The position numbers and the translations under genes are program-made. 64,000 nt of DNA from Uliginosibacterium sp. Lineage in GTDB: Bacteria > Pseudomonadota > Gammaproteobacteria > Burkholderiales > Rhodocyclaceae. The first letter of the stretch is position 1, and each line of letters begins with the position of its first letter. Under the pieces are notes generated by a model. That model saw only the letters and a list, made by a program, of their open reading frames with translations, had not been told where the DNA came from and did not search any database. This document shows positions 1-8,106 of the stretch, piece after piece. Location: assembly GCA_016718265.1 (NCBI GenBank), contig JADKDZ010000001.1, positions 1 to 64,000 of the forward strand, read 5' to 3'.

Positions 1-387
1 TTCGATGCCGTACTCATACCCTGAATTGCGCGATTGCGGATGAAGCGGATGGCCCGCGGTCAGCAGCGAGACATTCGTCGCGAACATCACGTTGTCGCCT
101 ATCGTGATCCTGGCGACGTCGAGCATCACGCAGTTGTAGTTGGCGAAAAAGTTGTTGCCAATTTCGATATTGAAACCGTAGTCACAGTAAAACGGCTGCT
201 CGATATTGACCTGTTCCCCCATCTTTCCAAGCAAGCCACGCATCAAGGCCCGTCGCTTCTCCCCCTCGCTCGGTCGACAGTGGTTGTAGTCGAAGAGTTT
301 TTCCTTGGCCGCCATCCGCTCTTCACCCAGGCCATCGAGCCAGGCTTTGTAGGGCAGACCGGCAAGCATGCGTTCTTTCTGGTTCAT
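1..387 (-). CDS. Maltose/galactoside O-acetyltransferase family protein, 3' end beyond the window
   Basis: The 129 visible residues begin MNQKERMLAGLPYKAWLDG, the helical N-terminal maltose acetyltransferase (Mac) domain. They continue into left-handed beta-helix hexapeptide repeats (IEIGNNFFANYNCVMLDVAR, then ITIGDNVMFATNVSLLTAGH). The histidine of TAGHPLHP is the expected catalytic base of this family, which transfers acetyl from acetyl-CoA to a sugar hydroxyl in the cytoplasm. The ATG at 387-385 has an AAGGA-type ribosome site just upstream. About one third of the usual length of about 185 residues lies outside the window. The exact sugar acceptor cannot be read from sequence; maa or lacA-like naming would be arbitrary. 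Confidence 0.88.
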   Translation of the reverse strand, partial: MNQKERMLAGLPYKAWLDGLGEERMAAKEKLFDYNHCRPSEGEKRRALMRGLLGKMGEQVNIEQPFYCDYGFNIEIGNNFFANYNCVMLDVARITIGDNVMFATNVSLLTAGHPLHPQSRNSGYEYGIE

Positions 388-646
388 GCGAACATCCTTG
401 TTGAGTGAAAGGGAAGACAAGCACATTCTACTCACCATCAAGAGGCTGTTCACGATCTGTCGCGAGAGGCCGCCAGCAGGATGACAGCAGCGCAGGAACC
501 GGCGTTCATTTTGACAAATGAGGATTCCGCGCAGCGCATGAGCCCCGATCACGGCCTGGCCGCAAGATCATGAGCAGTCTCTAACGACTTGTAAGCCCCC
601 CTTGAAGAAGTCCGCCCAGAGCGGCTCTCCGGGCAGGCGTTCGGGC

Positions 647-1720
647 TCAGTCGAGCAAGGCCACAGCTTTGACCTGCGCCCACACGGGCTTGCCGACCAC
701 CAGACCCAGCCGCTCGGCAGAAAGACGCGTGATGCGCGCGAGCAGCGCAACGCCCTTCACATCGAGCGCCACGAGGCATTGCGCCGGATCTTCGGCCGGC
801 GCAATGCCGGTGACGGCGCAGGCAAAGCGATTCTGAATGCTGGATGCGTTGTCACCACTCAGCGCAATGCTGATGTCACGCGCCAGAATCCGCACCCGAA
901 CCGCTTGTCCCACGTGCAAAGCACGCTGCGAGACCTGAATCTCGCCCCCGGCAAAACCCAGATGGGTCAGGTGCCATGCCTCGTCGTGACCCAGCACCTG
1001 GGTCGGGACGACGACACCGGCATCATGATCACGCGCCAGCGGAGAATCCAGGCGTGAAAGCGCCTCGGTCAGCGGCGCGCTCAGCACGACCCGCCCTGCT
1101 TCGAGCAAGACCAGGTGATCCGCCAGTCGCGCCGCCTCCTCGATCTGGTGCGTCACGTACAGAACCGGGATATCCAACTCGTCATGCAGGCGCTCCAGGT
1201 ACGGGAGAATCTCCTGCTTGCGTGCGTGATCCAGCGCCGACAGCGGTTCGTCCATCAGCAGCAAGCGGGGCCGCGTGAGCAAAGCCCGCGCAATCGCCAC
1301 CCGCTGCCGCTCACCGCCCGACAGGCCATCTGGCTTGCGCCCGAGCAGATGCTCGATACCGAAGCGTGCTGCCATCACGCGGATTTCATCCTGGTGCACG
1401 GTTGCGCCTGCACGCTTCATGCCGAATGCGAGATTTCCGCATACATCAAGATGGGGAAACAGGCTGGCTTCCTGAAACACGTAACCGATCTCGCGCTGCC
1501 AGGTGGGCGTGAAACGGTCCGCCGCCTGCCAGCAGTTTCCGTTGACCTCGATACGTGCATCCGCCGCACGCTCCAGCCCGGCGACACAGCGCAGCAGCGT
1601 GGTCTTGCCCGAACCGGAATGACCGAACAGCACGGTCACACCGCGCCCCGGCAGTTGCAGGTCGACATCGAGCGCGAAGCCTGGAAAAGCGTGCTGGACG
1701 CGCAGAGAGATAGCGTTCAT
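647..1720 (-). CDS. modC: Molybdate ABC transporter ATP-binding protein ModC
   Basis: 357 residues from the ATG at 1720; a longer reading frame exists upstream, but family similarity starts at MNAISLRVQHAFPGF. The Walker A motif GHSGSGKTT is near residue 33, the ABC signature LSGGERQ near 132, Walker B LLLMDEP follows, and the H-loop is in YVTHQ. The C-terminal 65 or so residues form a Mop (TOBE) domain typical of ModC, which binds molybdate or tungstate and may tune transport. It powers molybdate import with ModB and ModA. It is the last gene of modE-modA-modB-modC, 142 bases after modB. Confidence 0.95.
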   Translation of the reverse strand: MNAISLRVQHAFPGFALDVDLQLPGRGVTVLFGHSGSGKTTLLRCVAGLERAADARIEVNGNCWQAADRFTPTWQREIGYVFQEASLFPHLDVCGNLAFGMKRAGATVHQDEIRVMAARFGIEHLLGRKPDGLSGGERQRVAIARALLTRPRLLLMDEPLSALDHARKQEILPYLERLHDELDIPVLYVTHQIEEAARLADHLVLLEAGRVVLSAPLTEALSRLDSPLARDHDAGVVVPTQVLGHDEAWHLTHLGFAGGEIQVSQRALHVGQAVRVRILARDISIALSGDNASSIQNRFACAVTGIAPAEDPAQCLVALDVKGVALLARITRLSAERLGLVVGKPVWAQVKAVALLD

Positions 1721-1862
1721 GCCCACACCCCGCCGAAGAACGTCGGGCGCAATCGAAGCGAAGCGCATTGCGTCGCATGGGTGGCGCGGGGCATATACCC
1801 TCCGGCGCAATGCCTTGCTGGCGATTGCCCCCTACGCAGAACTCCGTGTGTGCCAATGCCAC

Positions 1863-2549
1863 TCATGCCGGTTTCCTCCGCGCATCCGGGTTGAGGGTAT
1901 AGAGCAGGAACAATACGACAAACGAGAAGGCCACCATGCCCGCCGCCAGCCAGTGGGCCTGCGCATACTCCAGCGCCTCGACGTGGTCATAGATCTGCAC
2001 CGAGATCACGCGGGTAGCGCCGGGAATATTGCCTCCAATCATCAGCACCACACCAAATTCACCCACAGTATGCGCGAAGCCAAGCACGGCGGCGGTCAGG
2101 AAACCCGGCCGGGCCAAGGGCACGACCACCGACCAGAATGTGTCCCATGGGCGAGCCCGCAGCGTGGCGGCCACTTCGAGCGGCCGCGGGCCAATGGCCT
2201 CGATGGCGTTCTGGATCGGTTGCACCACGAAGGGCAGCGAATAGAAAGTAGATGCGACGACCAGCCCGGCGAAAGTGAAGGGCAAGAGGCCAATACCTAG
2301 CGCCTGTGTGAGTTGACCAGCCGGGCCATTCGGCCCCATCAGGAGCAACAGGTAAAAACCCAGCACCGTGGGTGGCAATACCAGTGGCAAAGCTACCAGC
2401 GCACTGATCGCCCCGCGCAAGCGCGAATGCGTACGCGCCAGCCACCAGGCCAGCGGCGTGCCGAGGATCAGCAGCAGCACGGTCACGATGCTGGCGAGCT
2501 TGAGGGTCAGCCAGATGGCGGCCCAGTCTTGGGAGTCAGGTAGCAGCAT
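1863..2549 (-). CDS. modB: Molybdate ABC transporter permease ModB
   Basis: Inner-membrane permease of 228 residues with about five hydrophobic segments. It carries the EAA-loop signature for docking ModC (EVAATLRARPWDTFWSVVVP) and the ModB-typical stretch VGEFGVVLMIGGNIPG. The start is chosen at ATG 2549, giving MLLPDSQDWAAIWLTLKL, which lines up with known ModB N-termini. A TTG at 2564, directly abutting the modA stop, would add five residues. No strong ribosome site is visible for either, so translational coupling to modA is likely. Confidence 0.94.
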   Translation of the reverse strand: MLLPDSQDWAAIWLTLKLASIVTVLLLILGTPLAWWLARTHSRLRGAISALVALPLVLPPTVLGFYLLLLMGPNGPAGQLTQALGIGLLPFTFAGLVVASTFYSLPFVVQPIQNAIEAIGPRPLEVAATLRARPWDTFWSVVVPLARPGFLTAAVLGFAHTVGEFGVVLMIGGNIPGATRVISVQIYDHVEALEYAQAHWLAAGMVAFSFVVLFLLYTLNPDARRKPA

Positions 2550-2564
2550 GCAGTTCAGGCGCAA

Positions 2565-3308
2565 TCAGCGTTCGTAACCATAAGATTTGATCACAGCTTT
2601 AGCCTTGTCGCCCTTCAGATATTTCAGCAGCGCTTCGGCGGCAGGCTTGCCCTCGCCCTTGGCGAGCAAAATTGCGTCCTGACGGATGGGGGCGTACAGA
2701 TCAGCTGGCACGATCCAGGCGGAGCCGCTTTTCAGCACGCCGTCCTGCCACACCTGTGAGAGCGCCACGAAGCCGACTTCGGCATTGCCGGTGCTGACGA
2801 ACTGGAAGGTCTGGGAGATGTTCTCGCCTTGCACGATTTTCGGCTGCAGCGCTTCCTGCACACCCAGCTTTTTCATCACCTCCAGGGCGGCCGAACCGTA
2901 AGGTGCGGTCTTCGGATTGGCCAGCGCGAGCTTGTTGAAATCGCCCTTCTTCAGCACTTCGCCCCTGGCATCCACGAAGCCGGGTTTGGCACTCCACAGC
3001 ACCAGGCGGCCGATGGCGTAGGTGAAGCGACTGCCTTTCACGCCAGCGCCTTCGGCTTCCAGCTTGGCCGGGGTTTCATCATCGGCCGAGAGGAAAATTT
3101 CAAACGGCGCACCGTTCTTGATCTGAGCATAGAAGGCACCGGTCGCACCGGTCGACACCAATGCCTTGTGGCCCGTGTCTTTCTCGAATTCAACGGCGAT
3201 CTTCTGCATCGGTGCGGTGAAGTTGGCGGCAACCGCGACCTTCACTTCATCCGCGAACGCGGGGTTGGCCAAGCTGGTCAGCAAGAGCAGGGAGAAGAGA
3301 TTTCTCAT
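2565..3308 (-). CDS. modA: Periplasmic molybdate-binding protein ModA
   Basis: 247 residues with a clear Sec signal peptide (MRNLFSLLLLTSLANPAFA, cleavage before DEVKV). The mature part begins VAVAANFTAPMQKIA, the start of the type II periplasmic binding fold that holds the oxyanion. STGATGAFYAQI supplies the serine-rich ligand loop. It delivers molybdate to ModB. It lies 34 bases after modE on the same strand and has an AAGGA ribosome site 8 bases before the ATG, so it probably shares the modE promoter and ModE box. Confidence 0.95.
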   Translation of the reverse strand: MRNLFSLLLLTSLANPAFADEVKVAVAANFTAPMQKIAVEFEKDTGHKALVSTGATGAFYAQIKNGAPFEIFLSADDETPAKLEAEGAGVKGSRFTYAIGRLVLWSAKPGFVDARGEVLKKGDFNKLALANPKTAPYGSAALEVMKKLGVQEALQPKIVQGENISQTFQFVSTGNAEVGFVALSQVWQDGVLKSGSAWIVPADLYAPIRQDAILLAKGEGKPAAEALLKYLKGDKAKAVIKSYGYER

Positions 3309-3342
3309 GGCAAATATCCTTTGCTTTTAGGGGAGAGAGAGC

Positions 3343-4155
3343 TCAATCAAATGCACACAACATGACACTGCACGCCTTGAACAACGCACAGGCGCGGCTG
3401 CCTTCACGCAGGTCCAGTTCAGCCAGGGATTCACGCGTGATGATCGCGCTGACCGTGCGCCCGGTCGGCAGGGCCAGCACCACATCCACGGCCACCGGGC
3501 CTTCGTGGATACGCGCGACCTCGCCCCACAACTGATTTCGCGCAGACAGGCGCACACTTTCGTCGGTGAGCAATATGACGGCAGAAGAATTCACCCAGGC
3601 ATGCAACTCGCGGCCAATGTTCAGGCGCATCTGCTCGGCGCCTTCACGCGAAACCTGTGCCACGATTTCGTTGTGGCCATCGAAGCGGATACCCACCTCG
3701 AAAGTCACCTCGCCCGCACGCAGCGTCGTGACCGGCCCGATGAACTGGTTGCGCGCACTGGTCGTCACGCCCACGCTGCGCATCAGGCGGCGCAGCGCCT
3801 GCGGATCGGCCGTCTCGGTGCCGGCGAGGCTGGCGGTAACACGATCCAGCGCGAGTTGGTATTCCGCTTCCATGGCCCGGTACAGGCTCACCACGCGCTT
3901 GCCGTAGTCGGTCAGCAAGGTGCCGCCGCCGTGTCGCCCACCCACCGCACGCGCCACCAGCGACTGCTCGGCGAGGTTGTTCATCGCATCCACGGCATCC
4001 CAGGCGGCCTTGTAGGAGAGCGGCACTTCCTTGGCCGCCTGCGAGATCGAGCCACAGCGATCAATCGCCTCCAGCAGCCGAATGCGCGTATCCCCGAGAA
4101 AGCTGCCGGCATCCACGTCCACACCGAAGCGCCCGATCATCCTGTTTGTTTTCAT
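3343..4155 (-). CDS. modE: Molybdate-responsive transcriptional regulator ModE
   Basis: 270 residues from ATG 4155 (MKTNRMIGRFGVDVD). Residues 20-110 are the winged-helix LysR-like HTH of ModE, with GSISQAAKEVPLSYKAAWDAV as recognition region (two residues beyond a short motif are conserved too). The rest consists of two Mop domains, each containing a TSARNQFIG- or LSARNQLWG-type molybdate-binding motif. In the family, Mo-bound ModE dimers repress mod genes and may activate Mo-enzyme genes. Here it heads modEABC and a ModE box sits 27 bases upstream of its start, so autoregulation is expected. The two Mop domains resemble those of the divergent molbindin gene. Confidence 0.96.
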   Translation of the reverse strand: MKTNRMIGRFGVDVDAGSFLGDTRIRLLEAIDRCGSISQAAKEVPLSYKAAWDAVDAMNNLAEQSLVARAVGGRHGGGTLLTDYGKRVVSLYRAMEAEYQLALDRVTASLAGTETADPQALRRLMRSVGVTTSARNQFIGPVTTLRAGEVTFEVGIRFDGHNEIVAQVSREGAEQMRLNIGRELHAWVNSSAVILLTDESVRLSARNQLWGEVARIHEGPVAVDVVLALPTGRTVSAIITRESLAELDLREGSRACALFKACSVMLCAFD

Positions 4156-4181
4156 GGTCCCAGTTCCACTGCTAAACATTT

Positions 4182-4205
4182 CGCTATATCGTTACATAAA
4201 TAACG
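4182..4205. promoter_or_regulatory. ModE-binding site between modE and mop
   Basis: The 24 bases begin CGCTATAT and end ATAACG. This matches the E. coli modA operator layout (CGTTATAT, 8 bases, ACATAACG) in both outer halves and in total length. It lies between the divergent modE (start 4155) and mop (start 4338) genes, so one Mo-loaded ModE dimer could control both directions. The match is read by eye; binding is inferred. Confidence 0.8.
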
Positions 4206-4337
4206 ATTTACCCGCAAAGGGAAAAGTTCGTCAATAATTTCAGGCGAGCGCTGTGGTTGAAGCGTCACGCCGCCAGACCATACATTTGCAGCGTGCGCAC
4301 GTCGCGCATTCCGTCTCTCCAGAAAAGGCAGAACACC

Positions 4338-4766
4338 ATGAAAATCAGCGCCCGCAACATCTTTGAAGGAAACATCAGCGCACTTACCAGCGGCCCGGTC
4401 AGTGCCGAAGTGGAAATCACCACCACAGGTGGCGACAAACTGGTTGGCACGATCACCCAGGGCAGTGTTGCCTCGCTCGGCCTGGCCGTTGGCAAACCGG
4501 TCATCGCCCTGATCAAGGCCAGCAACGTGATGGTGATGACCGACGGCAGCGGCGTAAAACTCTCGGCCCGCAACTGCCTCGCCGGCACCGTCAAAAAGCT
4601 GGTGCAAGGCCCGGTCAGTGCCGAAGTCATCCTCACCCTGCCCGGCGGTGCAGAAGTCTTCGCCAGCATCACCCGCGACGCCACCCACGAGCTGGGCATC
4701 AAGGAAGGCGGCCCGGCCACCGCGGTGATCAAGGCTTCGTCCGTGATCATTGGCGTCAGGGACTGA
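4338..4766 (+). CDS. mop: Molbindin with two Mop domains
   Basis: 142 residues made of two tandem Mop repeats of about 70 residues. Each starts with the molybdate motif (KISARNIFEG, then LSARNCLAGT) followed by VxxGPVSAEVxI and ends in IKASxVxx. Di-Mop molbindins assemble into trimers that bind several molybdate ions and act as cytoplasmic Mo storage or buffering in diazotrophs. The ATG at 4338 is chosen because it begins the first Mop domain exactly; a reading frame 81 bases longer has no domain support. It is divergent from modE and shares its ModE box. Confidence 0.93.
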   Translation: MKISARNIFEGNISALTSGPVSAEVEITTTGGDKLVGTITQGSVASLGLAVGKPVIALIKASNVMVMTDGSGVKLSARNCLAGTVKKLVQGPVSAEVILTLPGGAEVFASITRDATHELGIKEGGPATAVIKASSVIIGVRD

Positions 4767-4852
4767 GCGACTTTTCGCGATATACCGACGGCCAGTCAGA
4801 TAGCTGACACATCCGCTACTGATTGGCTTTGTCATGTTCATCACACCCGAAA

Positions 4853-5266
4853 TCAGCGCGGCATTTCATCCGCAAAAGAAAAGAACGACTGGCGCTGCTG
4901 GCACGCCTCGCCATGTGAGATGCGACGATGGATCAGCCAGCGCCCGTCGGTGAGACGCCAGGCCACCAGGTGTTCTCCGTAAGTCGGCGCGAGGTAGTAG
5001 GTTTCGTCATCGTCGGAGCGCACATCGGTGAGCACGAAGTAGTGCTCGCAATAACAAGGCGAGTCTTCGCCTTCGTGCTCGTGGCCCAGCACGCGCTCCG
5101 AGAAGATCTCGTAATCACGGAAGCGTGAAAAGGCCCGCGGCTCAACGACGCTGGCAGTCCATTCTCGGGGCAGCAGACGGCGCCAGTCAGGCAAATCCTG
5201 GGTGCGACAGGCACGAACCGAATACACATTGCTGTCGCGCGGGGTCGAGAAGCGCAAAGCGGTCAT
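4853..5266 (-). CDS. Uncharacterised 137-residue protein under a ModE box
   Basis: I do not recognise the family. It is soluble, with no signal peptide or membrane segment, and rich in aromatic and charged residues. It contains a Cys/His cluster (GHEHEGEDSPCYCEHYFVL, residues about 61-79) and HRRISHGEACQQRQ near the C-terminus, which could bind metal; that is inference. Translation is well supported by AGGAGG 6 bases before the ATG at 5266. A palindrome of the ModE-box type lies 29-56 bases upstream. Placement between mop and modD argues for a role in Mo or W homeostasis, or in a Mo-limited alternative process. Confidence 0.75.
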   Translation of the reverse strand: MTALRFSTPRDSNVYSVRACRTQDLPDWRRLLPREWTASVVEPRAFSRFRDYEIFSERVLGHEHEGEDSPCYCEHYFVLTDVRSDDDETYYLAPTYGEHLVAWRLTDGRWLIHRRISHGEACQQRQSFFSFADEMPR

Positions 5267-5294
5267 GAATTCCTCCTGTTCGGGCCAACACCCG

Positions 5295-5322
5295 TTCGCT
5301 ATGTTTGTTTTTATATAGCGAA
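5295..5322. promoter_or_regulatory. Second ModE-type palindrome, upstream of the 137-residue gene
   Basis: The perfect 8-base arms TTCGCTAT (5295-5302) and ATAGCGAA (5315-5322) are separated by 12 T-rich bases. The core from CGCTATGT to ATATAGCG is 24 bases, the same size as the box at 4182-4205 and with the same outer sequence. It lies after the modD stop (5355) and before the start at 5266, which fits repression of the downstream gene by Mo-ModE. Confidence 0.75.
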
Positions 5323-5354
5323 TTGCGTGCCAAAGGAGCTTGGAACGTCTGCTC

Positions 5355-6200
5355 TCAGTTGCGAGAAAAGATGACTTTCACGTCACGTGGCGGCGCAAAG
5401 TAGGGTGCAGAGCTGACCAGGAAATCAGCGCCCGCTCGCGCATACGCCACAGCGTTTTGCACGGTGACGCCCCCGGCGGGTGCGAGCAGCACATGCAAAC
5501 CACGCGACTGCACGGCCTCCTTGCACGCCTGCAATTCCTCCGGACTGAACCGCTCCAGCTGGAGGACATCCGCGCCACACTCGGCCAGATGAAGCGCCTC
5601 GTCGATCGTGGCGACTTCGATCACCAGCTTCTTTTCCGGTGCCCGCCTGCGGAGTTGCGCCAGGCGAGCTGGAAGCGCTGCATTGTCGACAAACACACGA
5701 TGGTCGGGAAAAACAAGCAGGGTTTCCGACAAACCCAAGCGGTGGGCGACTGCCCCACCGGCCTGAACCGCCTTGACGGAAAGCGCGCGCGTGCCCGGAA
5801 AGTTCTTGCGCGTGCAGGCCAGTGGCAGGTCGAAGCCTGCTTGCTTCAGTGTCTGCAGAATATCGGCCGCGGCAGAAGCGATACCGGAGAGATATTCCAC
5901 CAAGGTTTGCGCCGTCTTCCAGGCCCGGTGCAGCGAGGCAGCACTGCCTCGGGCAGAGAGAAGCACCTCGCCGCCCGCAAGCCGCGCTGAAGAAGCAACG
6001 CACCCGGTCACTTCTCCACCCGCCAGCTCAATCAAGCGGGCGGCCTCTTCACTCCCGCACAGGCACATCGCATGGCGGGCACTCATGATCATTCGGGCCG
6101 CCTGATCCCCTATTCCCAATGCTTCGGTCGTCAAATCCCCGTGCGGAACATCCTCCGCCAGCATTTTCGCCAGCGCCTCATCGCTCACACACACACGCAT
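5355..6200 (-). CDS. modD: ModD, quinolinate phosphoribosyltransferase-fold protein of the molybdate cluster
   Basis: 281 residues from ATG 6200, which has AAGGGA as ribosome site. The fold is that of NadC: N-terminal DVPHGDLTTEALGI, then a barrel with ACTRKNFPGTRALSVKAVQAGG (split here, the TRK and KAV elements line the PRPP site), LVIEVATIDEALHLAECGADVLQLER and the final GADFLVSSAPYFAPP. ModD proteins are encoded with Mo transporters in diazotrophs; their reaction is not settled. It is co-directional with the 137-residue gene but separated by 88 bases that hold a ModE box. Confidence 0.85.
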   Translation of the reverse strand: MRVCVSDEALAKMLAEDVPHGDLTTEALGIGDQAARMIMSARHAMCLCGSEEAARLIELAGGEVTGCVASSARLAGGEVLLSARGSAASLHRAWKTAQTLVEYLSGIASAAADILQTLKQAGFDLPLACTRKNFPGTRALSVKAVQAGGAVAHRLGLSETLLVFPDHRVFVDNAALPARLAQLRRRAPEKKLVIEVATIDEALHLAECGADVLQLERFSPEELQACKEAVQSRGLHVLLAPAGGVTVQNAVAYARAGADFLVSSAPYFAPPRDVKVIFSRN

Positions 6201-6459
6201 GCTTTTCCCTTTGCTTGAACAATCCGACTCGATGCATTCATCCCGCCTCCGGAATGCCGACGCCGGCACCGATAACGCCCGCCGGGCCAAAGTCAATCCC
6301 GTAAGCAAACGATACGCCAGCGCAATGCGCCACGTGCATCCGGCGCCCCGAATTGCCAATCCCGCCAAGATGGCTTAGCGTACCGGCAGATGGCATCTAG
6401 ATCGTTCTGCCTACGCACCAAGCGCTAACCTCGCAGCACATCCACTCTGGGACTCCGCC

Positions 6460-7866
6460 ATGCCTCGCAAGCTCGCTCTCATCGTCGACGACTCCGCCAC
6501 GGCCCAGCATCGTCTCAAGGCCATGCTGGCCGACTATGACCTGGAGGTCAGGACGGCAGACTCCGGCGAAGAGGCGCTGCTGTTCCTCGACAGCAGCGTT
6601 CCGGATGTGATCTTTCTCGATCACCAGATGCCAGGCATGGATGGCTTCCGGGCGCTGCAAACCATCAAGTCTCACCCCGAGACCGCGGTGATCCCGGTAA
6701 TCATGTATACCTCCAAAGGGGGGGACGTCTACACCGGTCAGGCCCGCGCGCTGGGGGCGCTGGACGTTGTTTCCAAAGACAGCTTCACCGCGACCGACCT
6801 GAGCCGTGTGCTGAAGATGATCCACATCCTGCCCACCCAGGCGGCGGAAAATCCCGCCGCGCCGGGGTCGCATGTGCCGCTCGCTACCGCCGCCCGGCCC
6901 GTGCCGCAGCAAACCGCGCCGCAGCCCCGACTCACCCGGCACGATGCCACCGCCATCCCGCCCGAGATCGCACAGGCGCTCGACGCAGGCCTGAGCAGGC
7001 TGGAGAAGGCGCACGACGACAAGCTCAATACCCTGGCCATCCGGCTGGTGAAAGAAATTCAGTCGCTGAAAATGCGTGACGCCAGACTGGAGAGTCTGGA
7101 GCGCAGCGCGCGCGGCACTTATCAGGAGATACTCAAGCGTCAGCCTGCCCCGTCGGCATGGTGGGATCGCCTCGTCTTGCCGCTTTTCGTGCTGCTGGGC
7201 CTGGCCATCGTGCTGGGTGGCGGGCTCCATTACATGCGGGCGGAGATGCTTGTCGTCCGCAGCGAGTTGGGGGTCCTGCAACGGACGACCGAGACACTGC
7301 ACACCACGCTGAAAGCCGAGGCGCGTGAGCGCTCCCGTACGCCGGCGTCTGCGGCCAGCGCCCAGAGCGCGCCCGACACCTATGCACAGGACATGGCCTG
7401 GGCTTTCAATCATGGCGCGGGCATGGACTACCATGGCGAAGCCCTTGACCCCCGCACGCTGGCCCGCCTGCGCGAGTGGCTGGCCCGTCTGGCGAAGAGT
7501 GGCATGGTGGGGCGCGTCGAGCTTGGGATCTCGGTCGGCGATTTCTGCACCGTGAGCTCCGGCCAGGGGCCACGTGCGCTGCCGCCGGAAGGCGCCAAGC
7601 TCGGCGATTGCATTCTCACCAGCAAGCTTGATCGCCTCGACCGCGTGCAGGCTGCCTATGCCAAAGAGATTGCCGCGCTCAGCCCGGCCAACGCGCCGAT
7701 TGCCCTGATCGTGCGCCCGCTGGCGCCGACGACGCCGTACCCGGAGCTGACCGCCAGGACCGCTGCGCAAGAGTGGAACACCGCGGCTCGCCGCAACCAC
7801 CGGCTGGAAGTCCGCGTGCTGCCGGGCCCGGCCAACCCCGCTCCGCATGACGCGGCCAAACCTTGA
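6460..7866 (+). CDS. Membrane-anchored response-regulator receiver protein
   Basis: 468 residues. Residues 1-125 form a CheY-like receiver with the acidic pair DD at 10-11, phospho-acceptor D54 (FLDHQMPGMDG) and the conserved S/T-K pair near 84-86 (YTSKGG). A proline/alanine-rich linker and a probable coiled stretch (residues about 180-215) precede one transmembrane helix at about 237-257 (LVLPLFVLLGLAIVLGGG). The C-terminal 200 residues would be periplasmic and match no domain I can name. A receiver joined to an exported domain is unusual; signalling across the membrane is one inference. It ends at a strong terminator. Confidence 0.8.
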   Translation: MPRKLALIVDDSATAQHRLKAMLADYDLEVRTADSGEEALLFLDSSVPDVIFLDHQMPGMDGFRALQTIKSHPETAVIPVIMYTSKGGDVYTGQARALGALDVVSKDSFTATDLSRVLKMIHILPTQAAENPAAPGSHVPLATAARPVPQQTAPQPRLTRHDATAIPPEIAQALDAGLSRLEKAHDDKLNTLAIRLVKEIQSLKMRDARLESLERSARGTYQEILKRQPAPSAWWDRLVLPLFVLLGLAIVLGGGLHYMRAEMLVVRSELGVLQRTTETLHTTLKAEARERSRTPASAASAQSAPDTYAQDMAWAFNHGAGMDYHGEALDPRTLARLREWLARLAKSGMVGRVELGISVGDFCTVSSGQGPRALPPEGAKLGDCILTSKLDRLDRVQAAYAKEIAALSPANAPIALIVRPLAPTTPYPELTARTAAQEWNTAARRNHRLEVRVLPGPANPAPHDAAKP

Positions 7867-8037
7867 CAGGCCGCACGGCTCACCAGCATGATCACGCCAT
7901 GAGCTGCCTGCACATCATTCTCCGACGTAGCCCCCTTGCCCGCCGACCGGGCAGGCTGTGGCGCGCGTGTGCAGGCGGGCTGCGGGATCTGAGCATGACG
8001 CCATAGCGCATCCAGCATCCTGAGCGGATTTCCTCAA

Positions 8038-8071
8038 ACGGGCCACGGCATCCACCGTGGCCCGTTTTTTT
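8038..8071 (+). terminator. Rho-independent terminator after the receiver protein gene
   Basis: The 11-base arms ACGGGCCACGG (8038-8048) and CCGTGGCCCGT (8055-8065) pair perfectly around a 6-base loop and are followed by seven T residues (8065-8071). It separates the receiver gene from argD. Confidence 0.92.
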
Positions 8072-8106
8072 ATGCCTCTGCTTCGTCCTCACAGAAAGGA
8101 ATTGCA

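Noticed and set aside
4767..4852. CGCGATATACCG after mop as a third ModE box
   Set aside because: Only one half resembles the consensus and no symmetric partner lies at the right distance.
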